Assembly (NCBI GenBank): GCA_945910005.1
Contig: OX246739.1
Coordinates: 37,768,608 to 37,832,607, forward strand
From: Isoperla grammatica
Lineage: Eukaryota; Arthropoda; Insecta; Plecoptera; Perlodidae
Length of the DNA: 64,000 nucleotides
Reading direction: 5' to 3'
Position numbers and translations under genes: made by a program. The notes beneath the pieces are model-generated. The model did no database searches, was not told the DNA's origin, and saw nothing but the letters and a program-made list of their open reading frames with translations. Positions 47,230 through 64,000 of the stretch are shown one piece after another. The number at the start of each line of letters is the position of its first letter. Position 1 is the stretch's first letter.

Positions 47230-47890
47230 ACCAAGGTCTACTTGATCTCCGCCTAGCGGAGGCTCGTCGAACTCTCCGCTAGGCAGAGATCAAGTATAGA
47301 CCTTGTTTGTATACAAGGTCCGCTTGATATGGCTTGATCTCCGACTAGCAGAGGAGAGCATAGCATCTGGTTTAGTAGCATCAAGGTAGAGATATCCCTA
47401 GCGGAGGCTCGTCGAGCCATGGACTTATATAGTAACTACGTTGGTCGAGGTCGAACCATGGAGTTGGATTGTCGAACCATGGAACCACAATCCCTTATCT
47501 GTGATGGAACCATACTATTATTAATCCATGGTGAACTCCCAAGTCAGGTCGAAGCAAGCCGTTCCACACGGTAAAATCTTCTTTAGAGACATTTTATAAT
47601 AAATATAATTGTATTTTATCTATTGACTAATTAACTATGTTTTAAGCCTTATTTCACATGATCAATTGGTATGTTTAAACAGTAAAGCGTGTTTTTGGAG
47701 CAGGGTACAAAATGGTGATCTTGGATCCCATGCGATGACCTGACTCTAATATGTATGCATGGATTCATAATAGTACTCAATGTATGTACATTGAGATTAT
47801 TTTCGACCATGGAAATCCATGGTTTGACCATTACAACTCCATGGTTCGACCATAGAGTTGTTCCGCTAGGCGGATCAAATAGATCTCGGT
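47230..47890. mobile_element. CTAGCGGAG-family foldback element
   Basis: The left end, ACCAAGGTCTACTTGATCTC followed by CGCCTAGCGGA, is inverted at the right end (TCCGCTAGGCGGATCAAATAGATC). Inside, the left end forms its own 50-nt hairpin with TCTCCGCTAGGCAGAGATCAAG. GTCGAACCATGGAGTTG (47449-47465) is inverted near 47834-47850. Fragments of the family are at 24531-24582 and 56424-56486. Confidence 0.65.
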
Positions 47891-49439
47891 TGTCCACTAT
47901 GCCACACATCTAGGTGGCGGTGAACCAAATTCTCAAACTTAGACCATATGGTCTAAGTTCTCAAACTGATGAGTGCCGTCCGCGTCCTTTTCGGTGCTCT
48001 TTACGAGTGTTCTGCTGACCCGGCTCGTTGACGCTTCAGCTGAATCGCAGAAGCCATAATCTTCATGAGTAGATTAGAATATAGTTTATAGTTTTGAATT
48101 TTGAAAGTAATTAGCGGAATGTGCACTGAAAATGCTTAATTGGGTAGATTTTGGATATAGCTCCGTCCAATTTTGTAATTGCATTATCAGCATATATGTA
48201 GACAGAAATGTTATAAATACATGGCTACTTGCTATTATTTTGTTTCGATTTTACGTGCAACAACTATGCACTACATTAAATTCTTAAAGTAACATAATTT
48301 TGTAATTTTGAATTCATTGTTGTTTTAAATGAAGAACTTAGGTTCCACTAACCTTTTGAGCCTAAATGTATAGATGATTGGATGCCCCTTACATTGGGGA
48401 GGCGAACCTACTGAACACCCGATTTATGTCAGTTACAACTTAAAATGCTTGAAAATTGTAAAAAAGTAAACCAAAATATATCAACCGGCCCCTGGAAAAT
48501 TGAATACCCTTTCTTATTAATGTTACTTAGTTGCAATAATAATTTCAATTAAATTGTGAAAGGTGTCCAAAAACATCACATTACAAAAGTTAAATTAGGT
48601 ATTTGAAAAAACGGAGACATTTATAAGAATATTTAATTTTAAACATTTATAAAAGAGGGGCTAGGGGATGACATATTTAGGTTAACTTTTAAACAATTTT
48701 CAAACATTTTAAAGGAATTTCAACCGTCCGTAATCAGGGGCTCCGCGGGCTCGGCCGAGACTTTGTTTTGTCTAATGGAACATTTTGATATTGTGTAATA
48801 TAACTCCATAATAACCACAGGGACCCCTTGGTTATAGAGGAATGCAATTTAGTCACTGATATAATATATTATATCCTTATGAATGATGTACCTTCCATTT
48901 TACTAATAACGATATATCTTTGTTATAGCAGCCCATGTGTCAAATATAGGGCTTAACGTATACAAATTACTTGGATTGGATCTTGTTATTAGCACAGTGT
49001 AATGATTGTAAGCCAATCTAGTTTAATAATAACAACCTTTATTCGGTCTCTGGAGCCAAAGTTGTTGCCGTAAGATACAGAATAACATACAATAACTTAT
49101 ATCAAAACGAAAATCGAAACAAATTACAATTTATATAAAAACTAAACAAAATTACGAATACAAATGGTGCCTAAATATAAAAATGGACCACCGTAATACG
49201 GCTAGAACAATTTCATCGGTGAGACTTAATGGTAATTGGAACGACTTCTGAAATTTCTCGTAAAAAAAATTGTACACCTTGCACCTATCAAAAGAACCAA
49301 ACCATTACTCTGCTATCTTTCAGATTGTAATAGGATAACATTTTGTTGGTAAATCCAGTTACGACCTAGGTTTCGTATCTACTATTGCTGTCTATTGTTG
49401 TATTGTATTGTTGTGATGTAAAAACAACTCAATAACAGC
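47891..49439. other. No gene recognised; 20-bp palindrome
   Basis: CTTAGACCATATGGTCTAAG is a perfect palindrome at 47937-47956, flanked by direct TTCTCAAA repeats. The rest is AT-rich with no supported exon. Confidence 0.45.
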
Positions 49440-49646
49440 ATGTTTATATGTGATGAAAAAGATTGGTATATTCGTCCTTCAAAGCGATCAAGCACAGATA
49501 ACGCTTTACCTAAAACTGATCAATGTTACAAACACATCCTGGCGAAAGAAATCTACAATCTACATAGTTGGATTTTGGGAAATGAACTGAAATATCGAAA
49601 TGTCGATCGTATTCTAAACAATGTTATGAATTTACAGCATTTTTAA
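49440..49646 (+). CDS. Possible terminal exon, unknown protein
   Basis: After a weak acceptor (CAATAACAG) at 49431-49439 a frame of 68 codons is open to TAA. The peptide starts MFICDEKDWYIRPSKRSSTD and has mixed, protein-like composition with no long low-complexity run. An AATAAA-rich stretch follows at about 49746-49760. It lies 300 bp upstream of the lectin gene's first exon. No domain is recognised, and there is no similarity to the open frame upstream of the paralogue at 57.5 kb. It could be the 3' end of a preceding gene or chance. Confidence 0.25.
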   Translation: MFICDEKDWYIRPSKRSSTDNALPKTDQCYKHILAKEIYNLHSWILGNELKYRNVDRILNNVMNLQHF

Positions 49647-49946
49647 AGAGCTTATAAATAATATCTAAAAAATCTTGCGTACTTCAAGAGACGTCACTAC
49701 CAATTGTTGCATATGAGTGTATAATACAAGGTTTCTAATAATATATAAATAAATAAAAATAATCTTCATCGCGTGTGAAAACATTCTTAGAAATCTATAC
49801 TGTCATCGATTAACGAGATCAAAATATTGTTTGGTCCTGTATACTGAAAATGCCCTGTAAAATAGTTATTGTCATTCTGTGTGCACGAGTCCTTGTCAGA
49901 ACAGGCAGCATGATCAATTGGAATTACTTCAACTGAAGCTAGAAAC

Positions 49947-55340
<5,394 letters not shown>

Positions 55341-55714
55341 AGAGAACATCAACAATTGATCCACTGTATTTTCGTCTTGCAAGTCTACAATGCTCTTTAC
55401 TAGTTTCTTAAGTTTAAGATGAAATTGTTTAGAAGGGAATTTTAAGAGAGCACAAAGTGTCAATAATGTGGTAAAAATTACATAAATGGCGGAGGTTTAC
55501 AAATTAATAGTTTCAAATAGTAGTGTATTAGTCTCATACTCCACTGTGCACTACCTCGGCACGATCATTTTTTTGTGTGGAAATATCTATCCTTAAATAC
55601 TGATGTTTTGTGGCACTTACCACACATGCGAGCGTCGTTATATAATGTATAGCAACATAATATGTAAGTTATATAAGCCTATTAACATTCCCATTGTTCA
55701 CGTTTGAATTGTAA

Positions 55715-55720
55715 AATAAA
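55715..55720 (+). promoter_or_regulatory. Poly-A signal of the lectin gene
   Basis: AATAAA 375 bases after the TGA stop at 55338-55340, followed by a GT-rich stretch (CTACTGTTGTGAAA). Confidence 0.5.
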
Positions 55721-57517
55721 AACTACTGTTGTGAAAATCAAGAGTTTTATTTAATGTAATCATCTACTATAAAAATACTCGTGACAATTCTAATTCTATA
55801 GAATTTGCACCAGTTGGTTGCCTTTGAACTGAGCTGTACGTCTTCATACACCACTTAGCTCATACCTCACTTCCACTGTCCACAACTCAGTAGACCAGCG
55901 ATCTCAATATAAATTTCAGGCATTCCCACATTCAGCTTCTTCAATGGCATCTTTTCTCTAAATCATGTCAATACGGAGATGTAACATTTCTGCCCACAGT
56001 AGTCGAAGTAATTCAATTGTCAGACTGACAGTCGAGATTCTCTCAAACCTCGTCACATTTCGAATTTGCAGTTAGATATATTGGTAATTGGTGTCATAAC
56101 TATAACTTATATTGTTTTGTGGTGTCGCAATAAATCTTTCTTTTGTTTTCTCGAGAAATACCTGTCTTCCGTTTCTCTTCCTACCCGATCACTCTCGCCT
56201 ATCTCGTGAACAGCAACATCGGCTATCTCGGCAGCACTGGTGAGGCGAGCAGATAGGTTACCTATATTGTACTATGGGTACATGGTATGTACATGGTATG
56301 TACATTAATGTAAGACAGCTGACGCCATCGTGGCAGAAGCACCGCCCTAACACAGGCAAGGTTCGTACCAAGGTCCACTACGCGCACGCTACTAGCGAAC
56401 TAGTGGACCTTGGGTTTCTACAATCAAGGTCCACTTGATCTTCAGTTCGACGAGCCTCCGCTAGGCGGAGATCAAGTAAGCTTGGGTAGGATAGTAACGA
56501 GGCATTGCCTTCACAATCTCATCCTCCTTATACTGTGATCTCACTGTCAGTACTCAGTAGGTCTTGGCAGTAGAGAGCTATTGGCTCCTTCTGTCCTTCA
56601 TTCGTTTAATCTTATGGCGCTATCTCGCGAGATGCTTGTGAACACAATACGCCCCCACACGGGTGCACCCATGTTTGTGAACAACACCCCTAAAATTCTC
56701 AAACCAACCCCTCGTGCCCGGTAGTCCGCACGCACTGTGGCCCCAGTGCTATCAAAACATACAATTGCGTTTACACACTTTCCTAAGGTTTAAGATTTAA
56801 GGAAACCATATGTATTTTAGCTTTTATACCAAAACTTCTTAGCCCAGCCAAAGACAGGCCTCGTTTTATAAATTGACCAATGGTAGCGATCCTATAAGTA
56901 AAACAGTAACGAAAATAAAACCTTCAATGCTAAATCTTAAATATTAAATAAGTGTGTAAACCGAATTTTAAAGAAACGAGAATCATATTCACATATTGCT
57001 GCATTTTCGCCAAAAGATTTTAAAAGCTATCTAAGGATAGCACATACGAACTTCGTAAAATGAAGCTTTGAATTCATATCCCAATAATTCCAGGTCAAAA
57101 TGAAGCGATAATGTTCAGATGTTGACAAGCACGTACGTGTGTTCAGCCCGCCACACGATCAAGCACGTTCCCAAGCATTGGTGAAATATGCAAACTTGTT
57201 GATGCCTTGGTAGAGAACGTTCAACATGATTGAGCTATTCGTAACAACCCCCCCCCCCCCCCCACACGCCCAAGCACGTTCACAAGCCAAGCATCTCACG
57301 CGACATACTTACTTGAGCGTGCTCAAACTTAGTCACACCCATTGTGTTTGCGATTTTCATAATTCCAATACACAACCGTCAATTCTCACTCATAGACCTG
57401 TTTCAAGTAGATATTTAGAACTAAAGAAATATAAAATAAAGTTAGTATTATTAAACTCGGCTATGTTTGTGACTAGTTATGTTGAGACAACCGAATAAAT
57501 AAAAAAAAGTTTTGCAG
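55721..57517. other. Spacer between lectin gene and paralogue
   Basis: Contains a hairpin pair at 56367-56415 (ACCAAGGTCCACTA / TAGTGGACCTTGGGT), a CTAGCGGAG-family fragment at 56424-56486 and 16 C at 57248-57263. No supported exon. Confidence 0.45.
56367..56486. repeat. CTAGCGGAG-family hairpin element
   Basis: CAAGGTCCACTTGATCTTCAG, GTTCGACGAGCC and TCCGCTAGGCGGAGATCAAGT repeat the core of the element at 47230. A second inverted repeat (ACCAAGGTCCACTA, 14 bp) precedes it. Confidence 0.6.
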
Positions 57518-57862
57518 TTCGACTCGATAGGCAACCTACCCATGCGTGGTCATGGTGAGCTAGTGTTGAAATGTCAAGGATTCTCAATAATTGTGATTAA
57601 CAAGAACTGTCAACGGGATCAAAAGTTTATCACGATTTATAACTGGAACTATTCAATGTGGATGACGCATTCTGGTCGGGAAAAAATACTTGATACTATT
57701 TTAGGAAATAACTCAATCGTCTATCCGTTTGTTTATTTATTTACCTATAACAATTATTTTATCAACATTTCCAATCGAAGCTACGTTATTACTAACCATA
57801 ATTACTGCGAAGTCGGGTATACTCAATGCCATGCATTGATATGCAACTCTGTGGTATCGTAA
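57518..57862 (+). CDS. Possible terminal exon, unknown extracellular-type domain
   Basis: After an acceptor AAAAAAAGTTTTGCAG a frame of about 115 codons is open to a TAA at 57860-57862. Cysteines (LVLKCQG, NKNCQRDQ, NYCEVGYTQCHALIC) and N-glycosylation sites (NYS, NIS, NRS) suggest an extracellular domain. The start (GELVLKCQG-SIIVI) and the C-terminal Cys spacing vaguely recall a galactose-binding (SUEL-type) lectin domain, but the key motifs are not clear enough to call it. It lies 180 bp upstream of the paralogue's signal-peptide exon. Upstream exons are not identified. Confidence 0.35.
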   Translation, partial: FDSIGNLPMRGHGELVLKCQGFSIIVINKNCQRDQKFITIYNWNYSMWMTHSGREKILDTILGNNSIVYPFVYLFTYNNYFINISNRSYVITNHNYCEVGYTQCHALICNSVVS

Positions 57863-58042
57863 CTGGATGTATTGCATCTGAAAGATAAAATACACATTCA
57901 TCGAACTATGTGAAAAAGTATATTTTATTGCTATGGGTTATGCAGGGAAAAGCGACTTGCATTTTAGTTAAATCCTTCGTTTGCACTCAGTGTGCGCGAG
58001 AATTATTGTCAAATAAGGTAGTGCGATATTATTGCTTCCAAC

Positions 58043-58093
58043 ATGATCCAGAAATATGAAGTCTTCATTGGCTTTTTCATAGCGTTTGCTGTC
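58043..58093 (+). CDS. Signal-peptide exon 1 of a tandem lectin paralogue (partial)
   Basis: Encodes MIQKYEVFIGFFIAFAV and ends at a GTAAGTG donor in phase 0. It has the same length (51 nt), the same first four residues and the same donor as exon 1 of the lectin gene at 49947-49997. The 60 bases upstream are also related (GTGTGC-CGAG-----TTGTCA). The rest of the gene should lie beyond the right edge: the intron-1 segment and (AAAT)n array that precede exon 2 in the first gene recur at 62.9-63.8 kb. A hAT element is inserted 30 bp after the donor. Confidence 0.5.
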
Positions 58094-58123
58094 GTAAGTG
58101 CCATTTTAATTATACAAATTAAG

Positions 58124-60173
58124 CAGAGTTGCGTAAGTTACTTTTAAAAAGGAACTTTTAAAAAGTTAAGTTACTTGCCTTTAAAAGTAACTTTTAAACG
58201 TTAAAAGTTCCTTGTTGGAAAAAGTAACTAAAAGTTACTTTGAAAATTAAAAGTTACTTTAAAAGTTACTTTAAAAGTTACTTTTAGGAAATTTTGATGG
58301 GAAATTTTGATAATATTGCTTTCAAGAATCAAGTTTCATTCAACCCGCTAATCCTTGCTGGCGGGCGCCGGGCGGAGTATGTCGGAAATCATTAGAACAG
58401 CAGCCTGAGTTTTGTAAAGACTAACAGTGAATAGGAAGTCAAAATTGACCAGTTTCATCAACAGCGCTGCGGCGAGTTTTGGAAGCTCGCATATGACATA
58501 GATAACATTGAAGGCATAGGCGAAACCCCACTTATCTCGCTCTAACTACGAAAATAATTTTTTTAGCGGGAGACTTATTTGAAGGCGTTTATCGGAACTA
58601 CAATTCTACGTATTTCGAAAGTATTACGAAAAATCTACATGCAGCGATGAGGGAGTTATTGATCGTAAATGATCTTCTTGCGTGTGGCTGCTGCGGGAAT
58701 CTCGCCTCTAAGGCGTGACCTTCTGTCGTATGAGCAGGCTGGGCCCTCGCTGATGCGCATAAGGCCGACTAGCGAGATTTGAGTGAGATGCACATTTCAA
58801 ACGAACAAGCCGCGCCAAGAAACCGTTGTACAACTAGCAAATATGAAAATAGAACCTATCAACACGCTCATTGGATCTGATAGATCGGCGACGGCGAATA
58901 GTGTACATCACCAAGCAAGTGTATTTTTTTTCTTACGGTTGATTTCTTAATATGACAAACTGGTAATATAGCACTGAATTTAACATTCCGCCTCGATATG
59001 TTTATCACTTATTTGTATAATTCATTTTTTAACAAATGCTGTATACATAGCCTACCAGACGTTTGTGAGAAGTTTAAAAATAATAAATAATTACACTTCC
59101 TTTGTATATGATTTACAAATCCCGAACCTAATATTGCACATTTAAGTCAACTTGACGCGCCGATCTGTCAGATCCAATGAGCGTGGTTCTATTTTCATAT
59201 TTGCTAGTTGTACAACGGTTTCTTGGCGCGGCTTGTTCGTTTGAAATGTGCATCTCACTCAAATCTCGCTAGTAGACCTTACGCACACCAGCGACGGCTC
59301 AGCCTGCGTATACGACAGAAGGTCACGCCTTAGAGGCGAGATTCGCGCAGCAGCCACACGCAAGAAGATCATTTACGATCAATAACTCCCTCATTGCTGC
59401 ATGTAGATTTTTCGTAATACTTTCAAAATACGTAGAATTGTAATTCCCATAAACGCTTTCAATTAAGTCTCCCGCTAAAAAAATTATTTTCGTAGCTAGA
59501 GCGAGATAAGTGTTTTTTCGCCTATATCTTCAATGTTAACTATGTCATATGCAAGCTTCCAAAACTCGCCGCAGCGCTGTTAAAGAAACTGGTCAATTGG
59601 ACATGTCAACAAAAGAGCCGAAGGTATGGATGGACCTCCTAAGCGCGTTAAAGTTTTCACGGCCATTGAACATTCAGCATGCTACGTTTATTACAATAAT
59701 ACATCCACTTATCCATTTCCCAAATACTACTACGAATTATAACGTCTGCCGGCCACCTTCGATAATAGTGTGAGGTCCTAGCAAAGCAGTGTTGCTCACA
59801 CAAAGAAATAACATCCACTTATGTTTATTGGTTGTCACTCAGTTCCCATTCAACCTATTTAGCCGGCTGCTGCTGGAATGGGTTCCAAAGGATACAGTTA
59901 TGTATGAATTCTAGGAATGGGGGGGGGGGGGGTCGAAGATTTTTGACATGAAACAGCCGCAATACGAGTGTTTTGCTGTTGGTACATTTAAAAAACCATA
60001 GGCTGTTTCAAAAGTAACTTTTCATTTTTTTTTTTTAAAGTTCCTTATCAATAGTAACTTTCAACGTTAAAAGTTACTGTCGAGGAAAAAGTAACTAGTT
60101 AGCCTAAAAGTTACCGAAAAAGTAACGCGTTACAAGTAATGCGTTACTTTCAAAAAGTTACTACTCAACTCTG
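58124..60173. mobile_element. 2-kb hAT element with 8-bp target duplication
   Basis: AAATTAAG flanks both ends exactly (58116-58123 and 60174-60181). The termini CAGAGTTGCGTAAGTTACTT and AAGTTACTACTCAACTCTG are inverted. Subterminal regions carry many AAAAGTTACTTT / AGTAACGCGTTAC motifs, typical of a widespread hAT group. The centre is occupied by a nested foldback (58440-59603), and no transposase is visible. Confidence 0.88.
58440..59603. mobile_element. Nested foldback with ~430-bp arms
   Basis: The left arm (58440-58895) and right arm (59155-59603) are inverted copies around a loop of about 260 bp. Paired landmarks are ATTGACCAGTTTC, ACAGCGCTGCGGCGAGTTTTGG, AAGGCGTGACCTTCTGTCGTA and CGCGCCAAGAAACCGTTGTAC. 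The motif CACTTATCTCGCTCTARCT is in both arms and is shared with the foldback at 25.2-26.5 kb. It lies inside the hAT element. Confidence 0.8.
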
Positions 60174-60181
60174 AAATTAAG

Positions 60182-61066
60182 TTCATAGTGACTTACTTGC
60201 TTTGTATTGATTACTGTATGACAAATTGGACATTTCATAATGAGTGGTACTTAAACATTATATACAAAATAATAATATGTAGTATACCATATACAAAGCT
60301 TTAAGATGGAAAATTATAAATAGAATACAATTTATATAGTTTTGAACACTAGAATCAGTGATTTGCAGATTATTACCTATAAACAAAAAACTACGCATTG
60401 CATTAAAAAATAAAATCAGAAATACTTTTTTACTGACTGCATAAATACTGTTAATAAGTCAATAAAAACTCTTAGTGTAAGCTTACACCAATATTGCTTA
60501 ACTTCTTTTTAAAGATGCTAATTTTTAATAGGCTTGTTTACTTAATCGTTTGTAGGGGAAGAATTATCTATTTACTAACTCAGACGACAGTCGACAAGTT
60601 ATCTATCGTCAATGACAACTTAGTAAATAGAAATAAGTCACACGCAGAGCGGTAGTCTTGACATTAGTGCGTCCAGTAAACCAAATGTTAGCCTTGGGGT
60701 TTAATTTAATAAGTTGTCACCCTTAATCGACAATTTGTCGTGTGAGTTAGTAAATAGGGTCCCTGTTTTTTGGGGCTCTAAAAAAAGTTTGGATCTATAT
60801 GTTATTTGAATAAAAATTATTTTTACTCATTGTATTCTAGGTAATTTACATAACACTACTTATTTACTAACAAATTCAAAGCAAGACCTTGCACATACAT
60901 TGTGGTACCATAACATACCAACCAGTGACGGATATCTGTGTCTGTGTATGTTGTGTGAAAAGTTCTCTGAATTTATCTCGACAAGTCTGGGTTTTGTTTC
61001 CCCCCAAAAATAGATGTAACTTTTTATTGCAATTATAAAGCAACAAGATTCATCAAAATGTAATAC
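60182..61066. other. No gene recognised
   Basis: AT-rich presumptive intron of the paralogue. A possible inverted pair, GAATTATCTATTTACTAACTC and GAGTTAGTAAATAGGGT, lies at 60560-60580 and 60743-60759, suggesting another small TIR element. No exon is supported. Confidence 0.4.
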
Positions 61067-61795
61067 ACTAGGAAAACGCTCTGTTTCACACGTTGATAAG
61101 CGAGCGCGTCCATATGACGAATTTTCTGGCAAAAAGTTTTCAAAGCTAATAAAAACAACGATTTTCAACAATACATGAATTCGCATTGCAACATTTTTCT
61201 AAATTCCATAGCTATTATACTTCCCGACATTGTTGGACGTCGAGCAGTGTGCGTTACTAAGATTTTTCGGTGTCATTTTGTCTAGTGTTTTCGCCGCGGG
61301 CCGCCACCGTTACTAACACTTATTGACAGCAATAGAAATGTAATTTCTGCCTCTAATACGTATCAGATCGTTTCTTAGTTATTTTTTTTTTGACTGGACA
61401 AAAAATTACTATAAGATAGCCACCTCACATTTAGCCGTAACTAGGTTAAAGAAAAATATTTTCGAGTAACTTTTGTGTAACTTTGCCGATACTTATCAGA
61501 TCGCCATAAAATGACAACATGCGTGACCGGAGAAACCTATAATAAAATATGTCCATCTCCCATTTTGCCGCGATTTTGTTTCAGAAAACTATTTTACCGT
61601 AACTATTGTGTAACTTTTTAACTTTTCAAACGATTTTGCCTCAAAACTATACACCTTTTACCCACATCAAAGCTTGTGGATGGACCAAATTTCGAGTTGA
61701 TCGGATTTTCCGTTCGACCGCTGTCAACAAATAAAACAAAAAAAACGGAACGAAGTGCCATAAGGTCTAATAGAGACGCTCGCTTCGCTCGCTTA
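61067..61795 (+). repeat. Dispersed ~750-bp element, copy C
   Basis: Full-length copy from ACTAGGAAAACGCTCTGTTTC to GCTCGCTTCGCTCGCTTA. More diverged from A and B than those are from each other. Confidence 0.75.
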
Positions 61796-61858
61796 ACAAT
61801 TAGTATTGATGGATTGGATATTACAACTATATTCGTACACGTCAATCTCATGTGTGGA

Positions 61859-62567
61859 ACTACGAAAACGCTCTTGTGTGACGCAATGATAAGCGAGCGC
61901 GTACATATCTACGAACTTTCTGGCGAAACGTTTTCAAAGCTAAAAAAAAAACAATACCAGAATGCGCATTGAAAAATATTTGTAACTGCCATAGCTATTA
62001 TACTTTCCGGCATCGTTGAATGCAGTGCAATGTACTTTGCTAAGATTTATCGTCGTCATGTTTTCAACACGGTCCGCCACCGTTATTCACACTTCTTGAC
62101 AGCAATAGAAAGCTAATTTCTGCTTCTAAAACGTATCAGATAGCGTTTAAAATAGTTTATTTTTGACCGGACGGAAATTAACTATAATCAAGCCACCTCA
62201 CATTTTGCCGTTACTGTGTTTCAGAATAATATTTTCGAGTATCTGTTGTGTAACAATACTTATCCGCCATAAAGGCACATTTGTGACCAGAAAAATCTTT
62301 GTAAAAATATTATGGCTATCTTAGATTTTGCCGCCATTTTGTTTCAGAAAAACATTTAGCAGTAAGTATGGTCTAGCATTGTAACTTTTCAGGCGATTTT
62401 CTCACAAAACTATACACCTTCAATCCACATCAAGGCTTGTTTAAGGTCGAAATTAAAATTGATCGAACTTTCCGTTCGACCGCTATCGACAGACATAACA
62501 AAAAAAACAAAAAAAACAGAACGAAGTGCCATAAGAGTCTAATGAAGAAACTCGCTTCGCTCGCTTA
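61859..62567 (+). repeat. Dispersed ~750-bp element, copy D (tandem with C)
   Basis: Head-to-tail with copy C at 63 bp distance, from ACTACGAAAACGCTCTTGTG to CTCGCTTCGCTCGCTTA. The doublet arrangement mirrors copies A and B. Confidence 0.75.
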
Positions 62568-62924
62568 GTTACTAAATAGACAGAGTAATTTCAATCATTT
62601 TAGTTATGTAATGTGGACATTCCATGTAGAATGTGTATGTACACCGTCACGTTCCATTTTAAACAAGAAGTTTTTACAGAAATAAAAAAATAATATACAC
62701 GTTACATTTTGTTTTTCATTCAGTGCAAACTATCGGGTATGTTTTATTCTCACCGATGGACGAAAAGCCAAGATCAAAATCAAAACTTGCACTTCCGTTA
62801 GGTATTTCATACAATCGTGTAGCATCGAATACGTATTCAATACATTTACTTATTTATTTAATGTCAACCTTATTCGAAAATAAAACTGTTTTACAAAGGT
62901 GAACAGTATTTAACGTTTTTTAGA

Positions 62925-63110
62925 TAAGGTTGATAGTTCTCACTTGTGTTCAAACTGTTTTGCTTGGCTATTTCTTTTGGTTCCTGATAGTTTGGTGATA
63001 ACTCAATGTTTGCTACTGGGGTGGGGAGGCAGCCAGCTAACCAACCGTCTGCATCGATATCCATACAAGACCGGATGAGAGTAAGTTCCATACAATCATT
63101 TGAAAGTTAT
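62925..63110 (-). repeat. Duplicated intron segment, copy 2
   Basis: Counterpart of 50872-51064, in the same orientation and again followed by an (AAAT)n array. Shared stretches include GTTCAAACTGTT-TGCTTGGCT, CAACCGTCTGCATCGAT and AAGTTCCATACAATCATTTGAAA. It supports duplication of intron 1 together with exon 1 of the lectin gene. Confidence 0.7.
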
Positions 63111-63141
63111 TTGGATGGAAAAAAATAATAAAAAAAATCCT

Positions 63142-63790
<649 letters not shown>

Positions 63791-64000
63791 TGTAAGGTTT
63801 TAACAACAACAACGACTCATTTGTGAATTGGATATATAGAGAGCGGTGTAAGATGTGCGCTTTGGAGAGGCACTCTGACGGCCGTTTAAGAAAGGAAGGT
63901 ACGACAATGGTGCCCTTTCGTGGTTGTTTAAAATGTGTAATTGAGATCTGTTTTTGACCAATATAATCAATAAATATTGCGAATGAAAGTCTTTGTGTAA
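63791..64000. other. No gene recognised at right edge
   Basis: Unique-looking sequence after the microsatellite. Exon 2 of the lectin paralogue is not visible here. Confidence 0.4.

Overview
The window looks like AT-rich intergenic and intronic DNA from an invertebrate animal nuclear genome, not bacterial or organellar DNA. The evidence is GT-AG introns with matching phases, secreted proteins built from Sushi, C-type lectin and thrombospondin type-1 domains, a BLOC-1 subunit gene, tRNA-derived SINEs, hAT-type elements with exact 8-bp target duplications, and very long microsatellites. Many TAGGCCTA palindromes and the lectin/TSR domain mix fit an invertebrate deuterostome such as an echinoderm or tunicate. 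That placement is a guess; nothing here fixes the species.

Layout. 1-18 kb has no gene I can support. It holds SINE pieces, small inverted-repeat elements, a perfect palindrome, a minisatellite with a unit of up to 79 bp (6.80-8.98 kb), a tandem pair of a ~750-bp dispersed element (11.4-13.1 kb), a SINE with target duplication and a decayed LINE reverse-transcriptase fragment. 18.3-18.6 kb has a possible terminal exon on the minus strand. 18.7-38.6 kb is again repeats: three large foldback elements, a 37-bp minisatellite (27.98-29.05 kb), one hAT element with target duplication, and short TIR elements.

The genes are in the right half. 39.4-43.1 kb, minus: a BLOC1S4 (cappuccino) gene in five or six exons, with a hAT element in its last intron. 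44.2-47.1 kb, minus: a two-exon gene for a secreted protein with 53-residue basic/acidic repeats containing dibasic-flanked peptides, ending in one thrombospondin type-1 repeat. Its intron holds ten tandem copies of the 3' splice site plus the first half of the TSR exon. 49.9-55.3 kb, plus: a five-exon gene for a secreted Sushi / Gly-Ser and Thr-rich stalk / C-type lectin protein with a QPD motif. 58.0 kb, plus: the signal-peptide exon of a tandem paralogue, which probably continues beyond the window; a 2-kb hAT element sits 30 bp past its splice donor. Intron 1 of both lectin genes holds the same minus-strand-readable segment followed by a long (AAAT)n array, so gene and intron were duplicated together.

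The lectin and TSR genes both encode secreted, modular, recognition-type proteins. BLOC1S4 acts inside the cell in lysosome-related organelle formation and has no evident link to them. All exon models are read by eye from splice signals, phase and domain match, without transcript evidence.
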